Shown: positions 26,191 through 35,426 of the stretch, piece by piece
How positions within the stretch are numbered: the stretch's first letter is position 1
How the letters are laid out: every line of letters begins with the position of its first letter
From: Prauserella marina
GTDB lineage: Bacteria > Actinomycetota > Actinomycetes > Mycobacteriales > Pseudonocardiaceae
Assembly: GCF_002240355.1 (NCBI RefSeq)
Contig: NZ_CP016353.1
Span: forward strand, 868,001 to 932,000
Reading direction: 5' to 3'
Length of the DNA stretch: 64,000 bases
The notes under the pieces: generated by a model
Told to the model about the DNA's origin: nothing
Database searches by the model: none
What the model saw: the letters and a program-made list of their open reading frames with translations, nothing else
Made by a program: the position numbers and the translations under genes

Positions 26191-27057
26191 GTGACCGAGC
26201 CGAAGACATACGGTGACCAGGTCGCCGTGGTGACCGTGACCTACTCGCCAGGCGAGACCCTCGACCGTTTTCTCGACACGCTCGACAAGGCCACCGACCG
26301 GGATGTCGAGGTCGTGCTCGCCGACAACGGTTCCGTCGACGGCGCCCCCGAGCGCGCCGCCGAGCGGGACAACGTGCGGTTGCTGCGCACTGGCGAGAAC
26401 CTCGGGTACGGCGCGGCCGCCAACCGAGGTGTGGCCGAGCTCGGCGACGAGGCCGGCTGGATCGTCGTCGCCAATCCCGACCTCGAATGGGATCCCGGTT
26501 CGATCGACACCTTGCTCGACGCGGCGCGAAGGTGGCCGAGGGGCGGCGCGTTCGGGCCGCTCATCAGGGAACCCGACGACAGCGTCTACCCGTCGGCGAG
26601 GCTGCTGCCCTCGATGGGAAGGGGCATCGGTCACGCGCTGCTCGGCAAGATCTGGCCGGGCAACCCGTGGACTCGCTCCTACCGGCAGGAGCGCGCGACG
26701 CCCTCGGAACGCACGGCGGGCTGGCTTTCCGGCTCGTGCCTGCTGATGCGAAGGGAAGCGTTCGATTCGGTGTCAGGGTTCGATCCGAGGTACTTCATGT
26801 ACTTCGAGGACGTCGACCTCGGTGACCGGATCGGGCGAGCGGGCTGGCTCAACGTCTACGTGCCGTCGGCCGCGGTGATGCACATCGGAGGACAGGCCAC
26901 GTCGCGAGCGTCGGCGAAAATGCTGGCCGCGCACCACGACAGCGCGTACCGCTATCTCTCCGACCGGCACAAGGGGCTGCTGTGGCAGCCGGTGCTCATG
27001 GTGATCCGCGCCGGTCTTGCCGTGCGGCTCAAAGTGGAGACGCGAGGCAGCCGCTGA
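26191..27057 (+). CDS. wbbL: Rhamnosyltransferase WbbL-like (decaprenyl-PP-GlcNAc rhamnosyltransferase)
   Basis: A 288-residue GT2 enzyme that in Mycobacterium adds L-rhamnose from dTDP-rhamnose to decaprenyl-PP-GlcNAc, making the linker between arabinogalactan and peptidoglycan. Motifs: VAVVTVTYSPGETL, LADNGSVDG, VANPDLEWDPGS, and YFMYFEDVDLGDRIGRAGW with the base region; the C-terminal VMHIGGQATSR is as in WbbL. Position between rml genes and the pyrophosphorylase matches Rv3264c-Rv3266c. GTG 26191 was chosen; GTG 26176 is in frame upstream, and the ribosome site is weak for both. Confidence 0.9.
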   Translation: MTEPKTYGDQVAVVTVTYSPGETLDRFLDTLDKATDRDVEVVLADNGSVDGAPERAAERDNVRLLRTGENLGYGAAANRGVAELGDEAGWIVVANPDLEWDPGSIDTLLDAARRWPRGGAFGPLIREPDDSVYPSARLLPSMGRGIGHALLGKIWPGNPWTRSYRQERATPSERTAGWLSGSCLLMRREAFDSVSGFDPRYFMYFEDVDLGDRIGRAGWLNVYVPSAAVMHIGGQATSRASAKMLAAHHDSAYRYLSDRHKGLLWQPVLMVIRAGLAVRLKVETRGSR

Positions 27058-27072
27058 CGGCGCGCGGCGGGT

Positions 27073-27519
27073 TCACAGACCTTCGAGGCGCCGCGCGAAG
27101 TCGGAGTGCCCCTGGAAGGTCCGGGTGGTCGGCACGAGACCGGTCATCTCGGTGTGCTCCGGCTCCATGGCCTGTGACTGCACCTGAAGGGGCTGGGTCC
27201 GGTCGGGCTCGGCGTGCGAGGGCGCCGTTTGCGGGGACTGGGTCCGGAAGGGCTGGGTCCTCGGCTCCATCCGGCTCGTCGGCGCCGAGGCCGCGAGGTG
27301 ACTGTCGTCGAATTGACCGTCGTTGCGCTCGATGAACGCGGCCGACAGTTTGGTCGTGGTGTCGGGGTCGAGTTCGCCGTCGATCCGCCGCACGAGCGAG
27401 CGTGGGATCTGCTGAGTGTTGGCGGCGTCCATCGGCGATGTCATGTTGTCCGGTGTGACCACGCCGTCCCGCGCTTGTGCGCGGAAGAGCACGGCGTCTG
27501 CCCGATCGCGGGGGTCCAT
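27073..27519 (-). CDS. Hypothetical protein, charged, no recognised domain
   Basis: A 148-residue protein that I do not recognise. It begins MDPRDRADAVLFRAQARDG at ATG 27519 with GGGAGGCGAGGG just upstream. The codons have strongly GC-biased third positions, which supports real coding. The first 80 residues contain NTQQIPRSLVRRIDGELD; the rest is rich in Gln, Thr, Pro and Ser and probably disordered. No signal peptide or membrane segment. It is convergent with wbbL (15-base gap) and divergent from the manB-like gene (143 bases). Confidence 0.7.
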   Translation of the reverse strand: MDPRDRADAVLFRAQARDGVVTPDNMTSPMDAANTQQIPRSLVRRIDGELDPDTTTKLSAAFIERNDGQFDDSHLAASAPTSRMEPRTQPFRTQSPQTAPSHAEPDRTQPLQVQSQAMEPEHTEMTGLVPTTRTFQGHSDFARRLEGL

Positions 27520-27662
27520 GCCCTCGCCTCCCGTACCTCACCGAGGCCCACTCTCCCGGGGCCGCCGCCTTCCTGTCCCAGGGTAGGCCCTTCCGGCAAA
27601 TACCGGCAGGGTTTCCCCCCGGTTTGTCGGCGTGCGGGCATGGGATGGGAGGGTGGAGAGCC

Positions 27663-28742
27663 ATGACAACTCATTCCGGTGTCGATGCGGTTGTGCTTGT
27701 CGGTGGAAAGGGCACGAGACTGCGGCCGTTGACCCTCTCCGCTCCCAAGCCGATGTTGCCGACGGCGGGTTCACCCTTCCTCGCCCATCTGCTGTCCAGG
27801 ATCCGCGCGGCCGGCATCACGCACGTCGTGCTCGGCACGTCCTACCGGGCGGAGGTGTTCGAGGAGTACTTCGGCACCGGTGAGGCGTTCGGGCTCGACA
27901 TCGACTACGTCGTGGAGGAGCAGCCGCTCGACACCGGCGGCGCTATCCGCAACGTCGCGGACCGGCTGCGCGCCCCCGACGCGGTGATCTTCAACGGGGA
28001 CGTGCTCTCCGGAACCGATCTCGGTGCCCTGATCGGAACACATCGCTCGTCGGGGGCGGACGTGACGCTGCACCTGCAACGGGTCGCCGACCCGAGCCGG
28101 TTCGGTTCCGTGCCGACCGACGAAAGGGGCAGGGTCACCGCCTTCCTCGAAAAGACGCCGAATCCGCCGACCGATCAGATCAACGCGGGCTGCTACGTGT
28201 TCCGCCGCTCAGTGGTCGAGACCATTCCGGCCGGAAGGCGGGTCTCCGTCGAGAGGGAAACTTTCCCCGGCCTGCTCGCCGAAGGCGCGCACGTGCAGGG
28301 TTTCGTCGACGACTCCTACTGGCTTGACGTCGGTACCCCGGAGACCTTCGTCAAGGGCTCCGCCGACCTCGTGCGCGGGATCGCGCCGACATCGGCACTC
28401 GAAGGGCCTTCGGGTGAAGTGTTGCGTTTGGACGGTGCGCGGACCTCGGCCACCGCCAAGGTCTACGGGGGAACGACACTCGGCGCGCGGGTGCGTGTCG
28501 GTGAGCGCGCGGAGGTCGAGGGTTCCGTGCTGTTCGACGACGCCGAGATCGGCGAGGACGCCGTCGTCGAGCATTCGGTGATCGGCAAGGGAACGAAGGT
28601 CGGCGCGGGCGCGGTACTGCGCGGAGTCGTACTCGGCGACGACGTCGAGGTCGGCGCGGGCTGCGAGTTGCTGAACGGCGCGAGGGTCTGGCCCGGCGCG
28701 CGATTGGCGGCCGGCTCGATCCGGTTTTCCAGCGATGCCTGA
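27663..28742 (+). CDS. manB: Mannose-1-phosphate guanylyltransferase / NDP-sugar pyrophosphorylase
   Basis: A 359-residue nucleotidyltransferase, equivalent to Rv3264c (named manB or mpg1), that makes GDP-mannose. The N-terminal VLVGGKGTRLRPLT (residues 11-24) binds the nucleotide, FNGDVLSG holds the metal aspartate and INAGCYVF the sugar site. From about residue 245 hexapeptide repeats form a left-handed beta helix (VGERAEVEGSVLFDDAEIGE). ATG 27663 follows GGAGAG. Its stop overlaps the next gene by 8 bases. Sugar and base specificity cannot be separated from sequence alone; a glucose-1-P thymidylyltransferase activity is less likely. Confidence 0.88.
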   Translation: MTTHSGVDAVVLVGGKGTRLRPLTLSAPKPMLPTAGSPFLAHLLSRIRAAGITHVVLGTSYRAEVFEEYFGTGEAFGLDIDYVVEEQPLDTGGAIRNVADRLRAPDAVIFNGDVLSGTDLGALIGTHRSSGADVTLHLQRVADPSRFGSVPTDERGRVTAFLEKTPNPPTDQINAGCYVFRRSVVETIPAGRRVSVERETFPGLLAEGAHVQGFVDDSYWLDVGTPETFVKGSADLVRGIAPTSALEGPSGEVLRLDGARTSATAKVYGGTTLGARVRVGERAEVEGSVLFDDAEIGEDAVVEHSVIGKGTKVGAGAVLRGVVLGDDVEVGAGCELLNGARVWPGARLAAGSIRFSSDA

Positions 28743-29646
28743 ATATTTCCGCCGCTGGGTGCCACCGTTCGAACTGGACATCGACCAGGTCGTCGCTCCA
28801 TTACGGAGGGGACGCGGCGACCCGTGTTGCCGTTATGACGAGGGCGGCAGGTTGTGGCTCGCCCGCAACACCGGGGAAGGGCCGGGCACTCTCGTACTGC
28901 GCCGCGCTTCCGACGGGACCGTCGAGGCGAAGGCGTGGGGCGATGGCGGCGAGGTCCTGCTGAACGGGCTGCCCTCGTTGCTTGGCGCCGACGACGACCC
29001 GAGCGGGTTCTCCGCGCACCACGAGGTCGTCGAGTGGGCGCGACGGCGGTCACCCGGCCTGCGGCTCGGCGCCACGCTGTGGGTGTGGGACGTGCTGGTT
29101 CCCAGCGTGCTGGAACAGAAAGTCACCGGCTACGAGGCTCGCAGGTCGTGGAGGGAGCTGTGCCGATGGTTCGGCGAGCGGGCTCCCGGTCCCGCGCCGG
29201 AATGGCTGAGGGTGCCTCCCACTCCGGCCGCCATACGCTCCATTGTGGACTGGAAATGGCACAGGGCGGGTGTCGACCTGAGCAGGAGGACGACGTTGAT
29301 CGCCGCGGCAAGGGTCGCTCCCCGGCTTGAGCGGGCGGTTGTACTCGGCGGAGCCGAGGGAAGAGCGCTGCTGCGGAACGTGCGGGGGATCGGCGTGTGG
29401 ACGGCGGCCGAGATCGCCCAGCGGGCATGGGGAGACGCCGACGCGGTCAGCTTCGGTGACTTCCACATCCCGGCCATCGTCGGTCACGCGCTCGCGGGAA
29501 GGGCCTTCGACGACGAAGGGTTGCGGGAGGAGCTGGAACCGTATGTGCCGCAACGGCAGCGCGCGGTGCGCTACCTCACCGCGGCGGGGTTCTCCCGGCC
29601 ACGGTTCGGCCCGCGCTACGCGCCTCGCGACTACCGCGCCATCTGA
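28735..29646 (+). CDS. DNA-3-methyladenine glycosylase II (AlkA-like HhH-GPD)
   Basis: A 303-residue base-excision repair enzyme. The HhH-GPD core lies in about residues 110-290: LVPSVLEQKVTGYEARRSW is the substrate-pocket helix, LRNVRGIGVWTAAEIAQRAW the helix-hairpin-helix, and D242 in SFGDFH the likely catalytic aspartate. The N-terminal 100 residues form an AlkA_N-like sheet (FRRWVPPFELD). There is no C-terminal iron-sulfur cluster. Translation is coupled to the pyrophosphorylase by an 8-base overlap. It converges with and overlaps the GntR gene by 16 bases. Confidence 0.87.
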   Translation: MPEYFRRWVPPFELDIDQVVAPLRRGRGDPCCRYDEGGRLWLARNTGEGPGTLVLRRASDGTVEAKAWGDGGEVLLNGLPSLLGADDDPSGFSAHHEVVEWARRRSPGLRLGATLWVWDVLVPSVLEQKVTGYEARRSWRELCRWFGERAPGPAPEWLRVPPTPAAIRSIVDWKWHRAGVDLSRRTTLIAAARVAPRLERAVVLGGAEGRALLRNVRGIGVWTAAEIAQRAWGDADAVSFGDFHIPAIVGHALAGRAFDDEGLREELEPYVPQRQRAVRYLTAAGFSRPRFGPRYAPRDYRAI

Positions 29647-30329
29647 GCGTAGGCGTCGAGGAGCTGGTTCTCGGCGATGTCGAAATAGTTGTCGAGCGCT
29701 CGTTCGGCCTGCTTGTACTTGCCGCCCGCGATCAGTTCCGCGATCTCGCGGTTGAGCGCGATGTAGGGCTCGTGAAACTCCCTCGGCCGTGACATCACAT
29801 GGAAACCGAGTCGCAGTTCGGCCGCGATCTGGCTCATGATCTCGTCGACGCGGGGACTGCAACTCAGTGCCGTGATCGCTTGATGGAACCGCATGTTGCC
29901 GGTACCGACGGCGAGCCAGCGGTCTTCTTTCGCGGCGAGTTCGGCACCGGCGACGGCGTCTTCGATCGCCGTGATGAGCGCGCCGTCGGCGGTGGGTGCG
30001 TAGCGGATCGCGCTGGTCTCCAGCATCCTGCGGACGCGGTAGAGGTCGGAGACGTCACCGGCTTCCAGCACCCTGACGAACACGCCCCGATGGAATTCGT
30101 GGACGAGTAAACGTTCGTGGACGAGCAGCCGGAAAGCCTCGCGCAAGGTGTTGCGGGAGACCGAGAGTGCGCGGCCCGCGCTTTCCTCGGAGAGCCGGGT
30201 TCCCGGTGGCAAGGCGCCTTCGATAATGCGTTGCCTGAGTAGATCGGCGACTCGTTCGGCTGTGCTGGTGCGGTCGAGCAACCCACGGTCACCCGCGAGC
30301 ATTTCCACCCACGGGTCGGTGGCGGTCAT
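29631..30329 (-). CDS. GntR-family (FCD) transcriptional regulator
   Basis: A 232-residue regulator. The winged helix-turn-helix spans about residues 20-85 (RIIEGALPPGTRLSEE, SVSRNTLREAFRLL) and an FCD ligand-binding domain follows (about 95-225), with metal-type histidines such as MRFHQAI. ATG 30329 follows GGAGGGG, so the GTG at 30350 is rejected. It is divergent from the pxp operon; a perfect palindrome between them is its likely operator. It probably senses an organic acid such as 5-oxoproline or a related compound (inference). Confidence 0.9.
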   Translation of the reverse strand: MTATDPWVEMLAGDRGLLDRTSTAERVADLLRQRIIEGALPPGTRLSEESAGRALSVSRNTLREAFRLLVHERLLVHEFHRGVFVRVLEAGDVSDLYRVRRMLETSAIRYAPTADGALITAIEDAVAGAELAAKEDRWLAVGTGNMRFHQAITALSCSPRVDEIMSQIAAELRLGFHVMSRPREFHEPYIALNREIAELIAGGKYKQAERALDNYFDIAENQLLDAYAQMAR

Positions 30330-30387
30330 GTCCCCTCCGTTCTTCGTCATCGCAGCGTAACAAAGAAGTACCTACAAGAGCCTTGCA

Positions 30388-30404
30388 GGATTGTTCAACA
30401 ATCC
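30388..30404. promoter_or_regulatory. Palindromic GntR/FCD operator
   Basis: GGATTGTT-C-AACAATCC is a perfect 8-bp inverted repeat around one base, 58 bases from the gntR start and 38 bases from the first pxp-operon start. The TTGT...ACAA core is of the kind bound by FCD-type GntR proteins. Confidence 0.7.
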
Positions 30405-30442
30405 GCTACGTTCGCTCGAACACATCGTGAAGGGAAGGCCGC

Positions 30443-30838
30443 ATGGTCGGGGAGACCGCAGCGCGCCGATCCGGCCCGTTCACCTGGTTGGCGGGGACGG
30501 AAGGCGCTGGTCGTGAGGACGCCCGTGGCGGGGTCGCCGCGCGCGGCCTGCCCACGCCGTGGTTCGCGGCCGGAACCGTCGCCGGAGTGGCCGCTTTCGC
30601 GGGACTCCAGCCGTCGGGCCCGCACCTCGCCTTCGCGATGGCGATTCTTTTCACCGCTATGCCGCTTGCCGCGGCGGAGGCACACAAGCGGAGGAGCGGG
30701 CCGCGCCGGTTGTCGCGGCAAGCACGGGGTAACCGGGTAGCTCACGGAAGCCCTGACGACGTCACCGCGCGAGGCCGGATTCCGGCCGATGGCCCCTGCC
30801 GGATCTCACCAAGCGGCATCGCCGATCTATGGAGCTGA
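30443..30838 (+). CDS. Small putative membrane protein, first gene of the pxp operon
   Basis: A 131-residue open frame with AAGGGAAGG in good position before ATG 30443. Only the middle is distinctive: two short hydrophobic stretches (about residues 43-57 and 62-78, AGTVAGVAAFAGLQ and AFAMAILFTAMPLAA). Codon bias is good in the first two thirds and weakens near the 3' end, which overlaps the pxpB region. In other bacteria this place often holds a NRAMP-like or DUF969/DUF979 transporter, so it may be a small transporter subunit, a remnant, or a spurious frame. I do not recognise it. Confidence 0.5.
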   Translation: MVGETAARRSGPFTWLAGTEGAGREDARGGVAARGLPTPWFAAGTVAGVAAFAGLQPSGPHLAFAMAILFTAMPLAAAEAHKRRSGPRRLSRQARGNRVAHGSPDDVTARGRIPADGPCRISPSGIADLWS

Positions 30839-30840
30839 CC

Positions 30841-31452
30841 ATGCGTGTTCTGCCATGTGCCGACCTAGGGTTGCTCGTCGAACTCGACGATCTCGACGCG
30901 GTCAGAGCGCTGCACGCGGCATTGGCCGCCAACCTGCCACCCGGGGTGACCGACCTCGTTCCCGCGGCACGCACCTTGCTGTTACGGCTGGATCCACGCA
31001 CGGCCAACCCCTCGGAGATCGAGCAGTTCGTGCGGGCGACGCGGCCGGTGGCCGTCGGGGAGCAGAACAGTGAACTGGTGCGTATCCCGGTCGTCTACGA
31101 CGGCGAGGACCTCGACGACGTCGCCAAACTGACCGGGCTCACCAGGCAAGAGGTCATCATCGAACACACCGAGACCGAGTGGAGGGTGGCCTTCGGCGGT
31201 TTCGCGCCGGGGTTCGGCTACCTCACCGGCGACTCGGCAAAGTTGGAAGTACCGCGACGCAAGGAGTCGCGGACCAAAGTTCCGGTGGGGGCGGTGGCGT
31301 TGGCCGGCGCTTTCACCGGGGTCTACCCGCGCGAATCACCAGGCGGCTGGCAGCTCATCGGGCGCACTGACCTCCTGATGTGGCAAGTGGACAGGGATCC
31401 TCCCGCACTGTTGCGCCCCGGTGTTCGTGTTCGTTTCGAGGAGGTGCGGTGA
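30841..31452 (+). CDS. pxpB: 5-oxoprolinase subunit PxpB
   Basis: A 203-residue protein of the KipI/PxpB family (carboxyltransferase domain, subdomain C and D). Family motifs VAFGGFAPGFGYLTG and VPVGAVALAGAFTGVYPRES are present in the second half. With PxpC and PxpA it cleaves 5-oxoproline to glutamate using ATP. ATG 30841 (MRVLPCADLG) is the family start, with GGAG 6 bases upstream; ATG 30829 is in frame upstream. Its stop overlaps the pxpC start (GTGA). Alternative roles in this family include urea carboxylase/allophanate-like chemistry and kinase inhibition. Confidence 0.9.
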   Translation: MRVLPCADLGLLVELDDLDAVRALHAALAANLPPGVTDLVPAARTLLLRLDPRTANPSEIEQFVRATRPVAVGEQNSELVRIPVVYDGEDLDDVAKLTGLTRQEVIIEHTETEWRVAFGGFAPGFGYLTGDSAKLEVPRRKESRTKVPVGAVALAGAFTGVYPRESPGGWQLIGRTDLLMWQVDRDPPALLRPGVRVRFEEVR

Positions 31453-32324
31453 AGAACGGTATGCAGGTGCTCGAAACCGGTCCACTGTCGACAGTGCAGG
31501 ACCTCGGCCGTCCTGGGCACGCCGGCATCGGGGTCGGGCTGTCGGGCGCTGCCGACCGTGGCTCGCTGCGCCTGGCCAACCGGCTCGTCGGCAACGACGA
31601 GGGCGCGGCCTGTGTCGAGGTGACCTTCGGTGGGTTCGCCGCGAGGGCCGTGACCGACCTCGTCGTCGCCGTCACGGGCGCGACCTGTCCGGTCACCGTC
31701 GACGGCAGGTGCGGCGCGATGAACTCGCTGCTGCGCGTGCCCGCCGGGGCGGTGCTTCGACTCGGCCTTCCCGCCACGGGGCTGCGTAGTTACGTCGCGG
31801 TGCGAGGTGGCGTCATCGTGGAGCCGGTGCTCGGCTCCCGTTCGACCGACCTGCTCGCCGGGCTCGGCCCCGAGCCGCTGAGCACGGGCTCCGACCTGCC
31901 CGTGGGCCTGCCGCACGGCGATCTTCCCCCGATCGATTTCGCCCCCGTCGCCTGCCAGCCTGCCGAGGAACTGCGGCTCACCGTCGTTCCAGGCCCCCGG
32001 CAGGACTGGTTCGCCCCCGACGCGCTCACCGCGTTGCTCTCCCAGCCCTACACGGTGCTTTCGGAGAGCAACCGGATCGGCATCAGGCTCGACGGCCCCG
32101 TGCTGACGCGGAGTAAGGAGGAGGAACTGCCCAGCGAGGGCACCGTCGCCGGCGCGTTGCAGGTGCCCCCTTCGAGCAGGCCCACTCTGTTCCTCGCCGA
32201 TCATCCCGTGACGGGTGGGTACCCGGTCATCGCCGTCGTCGTCGCCGAGGACGTCGACAAGGCCGCGCAGGCGCGGCCGGGAATGACGTTGCGCTTCACG
32301 GCGCGTCAGCGCGTCGCGGACTGA
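31449..32324 (+). CDS. pxpC: 5-oxoprolinase subunit PxpC
   Basis: A 291-residue KipA/PxpC-family protein (carboxyltransferase subdomain A and B). It begins [16 protein letters not shown], the usual N-terminal motif, and carries [40 protein letters not shown] and the terminal [17 protein letters not shown] 31449 overlaps the pxpB stop, so the two are translated together, as their products form a complex. pxpA (LamB/YcsF) would normally complete the enzyme but is not in this operon. Confidence 0.92.
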   Translation: MKNGMQVLETGPLSTVQDLGRPGHAGIGVGLSGAADRGSLRLANRLVGNDEGAACVEVTFGGFAARAVTDLVVAVTGATCPVTVDGRCGAMNSLLRVPAGAVLRLGLPATGLRSYVAVRGGVIVEPVLGSRSTDLLAGLGPEPLSTGSDLPVGLPHGDLPPIDFAPVACQPAEELRLTVVPGPRQDWFAPDALTALLSQPYTVLSESNRIGIRLDGPVLTRSKEEELPSEGTVAGALQVPPSSRPTLFLADHPVTGGYPVIAVVVAEDVDKAAQARPGMTLRFTARQRVAD

Positions 32325-32337
32325 GGGAGGAGCGGTC

Positions 32338-33105
32338 ATGCTGGAACCACGCGAGGTGAGGGAGAAGTTCCGCGCCGGACTGAGGGTCCCGACCTCCGGA
32401 TACTGCCCAGGGTTCGCACAGGCGAATCTGCTGAGCGTTCCGAAGGAATACGCCTACGACTTCCTGCTATTCGCGCAGCGCAACCCGAAGTCGTGCCCCA
32501 TCCTCGACGTCACGGAGCCAGGCGAGACCAGCGCCGCGATCTTCACGGGCGACCTGCGCACCGACCTTCCGGCCTACCGGGTCTACCGGGACGGCGAGCT
32601 GGTCGACGAGCGGGCCGAGGTCACCTCGCTGTGGCGCGACGACCTCGTCAGCTTCCTCATCGGATGCAGCTTCACCTTCGAGTCCGCGTTGCTCGAAGCC
32701 GGTGTCCCGGTACGGCACATCGAGGCGGGCACCAACGTGCCGATGTACCGCACCAACAGGGAATGCAGGCAGGCGGGCAGCATGTCCGGCCCGCTGGTCG
32801 TCTCGATGCGGCCGGTGCCTGCCGACCTCGTGGCGGCCGCGGTGCGGATCACCTCCCGCTATCCCGCGGTGCACGGCGCCCCCGTCCACATCGGAGCGCC
32901 CGGCCTGCTCGGCATCGACGATCTCGCCGAGCCCGACTTCGGCGACGCGGTCGAGGTCAAGCAGGGCGAGATCCCCGTGTTCTGGGCCTGCGGCGTCACA
33001 CCGCAGGCAGCCGTGATGCGGTCGAAGCCCTCGTTCGCCATCGCGCACGCCCCCGGCCACATGGCCATCACCGACGCGCGGGATTCGACCTACCAGATTC
33101 CGTGA
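32338..33105 (+). CDS. Putative hydro-lyase, DUF1445 (YcsI family)
   Basis: A 255-residue protein of the UPF0317/DUF1445 family. Motifs: [14 protein letters not shown] near residue 18, [38 protein letters not shown] and the C-terminal [11 protein letters not shown] with [10 protein letters not shown]. Members are described as putative hydro-lyases; a human relative is D-glutamate cyclase, which fits its place beside 5-oxoproline genes. The 13-base gap after pxpC suggests one transcript. A strong terminator hairpin follows directly after its stop. Confidence 0.9.
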   Translation: MLEPREVREKFRAGLRVPTSGYCPGFAQANLLSVPKEYAYDFLLFAQRNPKSCPILDVTEPGETSAAIFTGDLRTDLPAYRVYRDGELVDERAEVTSLWRDDLVSFLIGCSFTFESALLEAGVPVRHIEAGTNVPMYRTNRECRQAGSMSGPLVVSMRPVPADLVAAAVRITSRYPAVHGAPVHIGAPGLLGIDDLAEPDFGDAVEVKQGEIPVFWACGVTPQAAVMRSKPSFAIAHAPGHMAITDARDSTYQIP

Positions 33106-33115
33106 CCAGGCCCGG

Positions 33116-33150
33116 CTGGTCCGGACCTCTCGCTCCGGGGTCCGGACCAG
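33116..33150. terminator. Perfect 12-bp-stem hairpin between convergent genes
   Basis: CTGGTCCGGACC (33116-33127) and GGTCCGGACCAG (33139-33150) pair perfectly with an 11-base loop, 10 bases after the hydro-lyase stop and 7 bases from the stop of the convergent gntR gene. It can end both transcripts; on the plus strand TCCCCTTT follows. Confidence 0.75.
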
Positions 33151-33157
33151 TCCCCTT

Positions 33158-33526
33158 TCAGGGGTTGTCGCTCGCCTCGACGGCCGCCGCCACGATCGCG
33201 ACCGCTTCTGCCGCCGGAATTCCCAGCCCTCGCACGGTTTCCGCGTACCGCTTCGCCGCCTCGACCGCCTTCGCGCGGTTCTCCTCGCCTGCCGAGGACA
33301 CGAAGCTGCCCGCTCTTCCCCTCGTCTCGATCAGCCCCGCCTCTTCCAGTTCGCGGTAGGCGCGGGCGATCGTGTTGGGGGCGATCCCGAGGTCGGCCGC
33401 GAGCGCCCGCACGGTGGGCAGCTTGGTCCCCGCCGCGAGCCCGCCGTCGTTGATCCGCTCGGCGAAACCCGCCCTGACCTGTTCGTAGGGCGGCACCTTC
33501 GAGGTGGCGTCGACGGTGACGATCAT
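33158..33526 (-). CDS. GntR-family regulator, YtrA subfamily
   Basis: A 122-residue short GntR regulator. The winged helix-turn-helix (about residues 8-75) has PPYEQVRAGFAERI, LPTVRALAADLGIAPNTIAR and YRELEEAGLIETRGRAGSFV; only a short helical tail follows instead of a ligand domain, as in YtrA types that usually control ABC transporters. Its ATG 33526 overlaps the NUDIX stop (ATGA), placing it last in the GNAT-fbiA-fbiB-NUDIX operon. No ABC transporter is nearby, so its target is open. Confidence 0.88.
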   Translation of the reverse strand: MIVTVDATSKVPPYEQVRAGFAERINDGGLAAGTKLPTVRALAADLGIAPNTIARAYRELEEAGLIETRGRAGSFVSSAGEENRAKAVEAAKRYAETVRGLGIPAAEAVAIVAAAVEASDNP

Positions 33527-34071
33527 GCGCGTTCGACGGCGGCGGCGACGAGTTCGGTCAGGTCTTCCGTCTCGGGTGGCATGGCGTCGACCGGCCACCA
33601 GCGCAGATCGTCGGACTCCTCGCTGGCGACGGCTTTCGCGCCCTCCGGCGCGCGAGCGAGGAACCTGACGTCGAAATGCCGGGTCGGCACGCCGAGCGAA
33701 CAGGTGACCGGGTGCACGTCGAGGTGCAGCGGGTCGGGGTCGAGGAAAAGGCCGTCGATCCCGGATTCCTCGCGAGCCTCGCGCAGCGCGGCGTCGGCGA
33801 GCGAGAGATCCTCCTGCTCACAGTGACCGCCGAGCTGCAACCAGCGGCCGACCCTCGGATGCAGGGTCAGCAGCACGTTCTCGGCCGAGGCGTCGAGCAC
33901 GACGGTCGACGCGGTGAGGTGCCCTGCCTCGCACGCCCTCGCGCAGGCGTCCTCCCTCGCGGCGAGAAACCCGAGGAAGCCGTGTCGCAGCGCGTCCTGC
34001 GCCCGCGTGGCAGGCTGCCACTTCGTGAGCGTTTCCCGCGCGCTCGTGTGCAGCGCGTCGGTGTGTGGCAT
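33523..34071 (-). CDS. NUDIX hydrolase
   Basis: A 182-residue NUDIX pyrophosphohydrolase. The Nudix box is near residues 80-105: GGHCEQEDLSLADAALREAREESG gives G-x5-E-x7-REAxEE-x-G with the metal-binding REAREE present (quoted by its parts LADAALREAREESG). The N-terminal 55 residues are helical. ATG 34071 overlaps the fbiB stop by ATGA and its own stop overlaps the gntR start. Substrate is unknown; linkage to F420 genes could point to house-cleaning of a nucleotide intermediate, but that is inference. Confidence 0.9.
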   Translation of the reverse strand: MPHTDALHTSARETLTKWQPATRAQDALRHGFLGFLAAREDACARACEAGHLTASTVVLDASAENVLLTLHPRVGRWLQLGGHCEQEDLSLADAALREAREESGIDGLFLDPDPLHLDVHPVTCSLGVPTRHFDVRFLARAPEGAKAVASEESDDLRWWPVDAMPPETEDLTELVAAAVERA

Positions 34072-35426
34072 CAGAATTCGACCAGCCCTTCGTCCGGGTC
34101 GCGCGGCGGCCTCGGGGCCAATTCGGCCTTCGGATGGCCGATGGCGACGGCGCCAAGTGGCTGCCAGTCCGGTTCGAGACCGAGAGTCTGGCGCACCGTG
34201 TCCGCCGCGAAGATCGTCGATCCGATCCAGCACGAGCCAAGTTTCTCCGCGGCGAGCGCGACGAGCAATGCCTGTACCGCGGCGCCTCCGGCGACCGTGA
34301 ACATCGTGCGCTCATGGGCGTTGCGGCGCTCGTCCGGATAGGTGTGCGCACCGTCGGCCAGCAGGAACGGCACCACGACCTCGGGGGCGGTGAACAGGAT
34401 CTCGCCCCTTCGCAAACGTTTGCCGATCTGCTCCTCGGTGAACCCGTCCGCGACGAGGTCGGCCCGCCACGCGTCCCGCATGGCTTCGAGCAGTTTGATT
34501 CGCTGCGGCCGGTTGCGCAGCCAGGCGAAGCGGATGGGCCGGGTGTGATGTGGCGCGGGTGCGGTGAGCGCGGCACCGACGGCGGCCCTCAGCGCTTCCT
34601 CCGCCACCGGTTCCTCGGCGAACTCCCTGACCGAACGGCGTACCAGCACCGCTTCTCTGCGGCCCTGCGCGATGGACTCGTTGGTGCCGAGCCGGAAAAG
34701 GTCCTCCTCGACGGGCCGGATCAGGTCGCGAGCGGTGGACCGCTCGTCCCCGATCTCAAGGCCGCGCACGATCGCGACCGGGGTCGCGCCGAGTTTGCCC
34801 TTCACGAGGTCGGCAGCCGCCGCGATCTCGTCTGCCACCGCGACCTCGGTGACCGCCAGCTCGTTGCCCTGCCGGTCGACCTGGCCCTGATAGGAGTGCA
34901 GCACGGAAAGCCCCGACGCCCCGATGGCCGCGTCGGTCTGGCCGACCCGCCACGCCCGGCCCATCGTGTCGGTGATGACAACGGCGACCTCGACGCCGAG
35001 CCGTTCCCGCAATCCGTTGCGCAGCGCGAGCGCCGAAGCGTCGGGATCGCTCGGCAACAGCGCGATCTGGTCGGCTGCCACATTGGAGGCGTCGACGCCG
35101 GAGGCGGCCTGCACGATGCCGAGCCGGTTCTGGGTGATCATCGAACGCGCGATGCGGGCGACGACCGTGACGGCCTCCTGCTCCACCGCCGCCCTTCGCG
35201 CCGCGTCCCTGGCCTCCGGATCGGAGGGCACCGTGAGGAGCCTTCCCTCCGCCTTGGAGACCACCTTGCTGGTGACGACCACGACGTCACCCGAGCGCAA
35301 CCACGGCGCGGCCTTCACGATGGCGCCGGTCAGATCGTCGCCAGGCCGGAACTCCGGTAGCCCCGGCACCGGCAGGATCTCCAGCTTCGCCGCCGCGTGA
35401 TCGGCTGGTTCGGCGTGTTCAGTCAA
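34071..35426 (-). CDS. fbiB: Coenzyme F420:L-glutamate ligase FbiB (two-domain)
   Basis: A 451-residue fusion. The N-terminal CofE-like domain (about residues 15-245; [53 protein letters not shown]) adds glutamate to F420-0, and the C-terminal nitroreductase-like FMN domain (about 255-450; [15 protein letters not shown]) reduces dehydro-F420-0. The layout and length match mycobacterial FbiB. TTG 35426 is preferred, since GGAG stands 6 bases before it; GTG 35438 is an alternative. It overlaps the fbiA stop, indicating coupling. Confidence 0.95.
   Translation of the reverse strand: MTEHAEPADHAAAKLEILPVPGLPEFRPGDDLTGAIVKAAPWLRSGDVVVVTSKVVSKAEGRLLTVPSDPEARDAARRAAVEQEAVTVVARIARSMITQNRLGIVQAASGVDASNVAADQIALLPSDPDASALALRNGLRERLGVEVAVVITDTMGRAWRVGQTDAAIGASGLSVLHSYQGQVDRQGNELAVTEVAVADEIAAAADLVKGKLGATPVAIVRGLEIGDERSTARDLIRPVEEDLFRLGTNESIAQGRREAVLVRRSVREFAEEPVAEEALRAAVGAALTAPAPHHTRPIRFAWLRNRPQRIKLLEAMRDAWRADLVADGFTEEQIGKRLRRGEILFTAPEVVVPFLLADGAHTYPDERRNAHERTMFTVAGGAAVQALLVALAAEKLGSCWIGSTIFAADTVRQTLGLEPDWQPLGAVAIGHPKAELAPRPPRDPDEGLVEF

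Noticed and set aside
24328-26634. 768-residue minus-strand frame across two GT4 genes
   Set aside because: Low-complexity antisense of well-supported glycosyltransferases.
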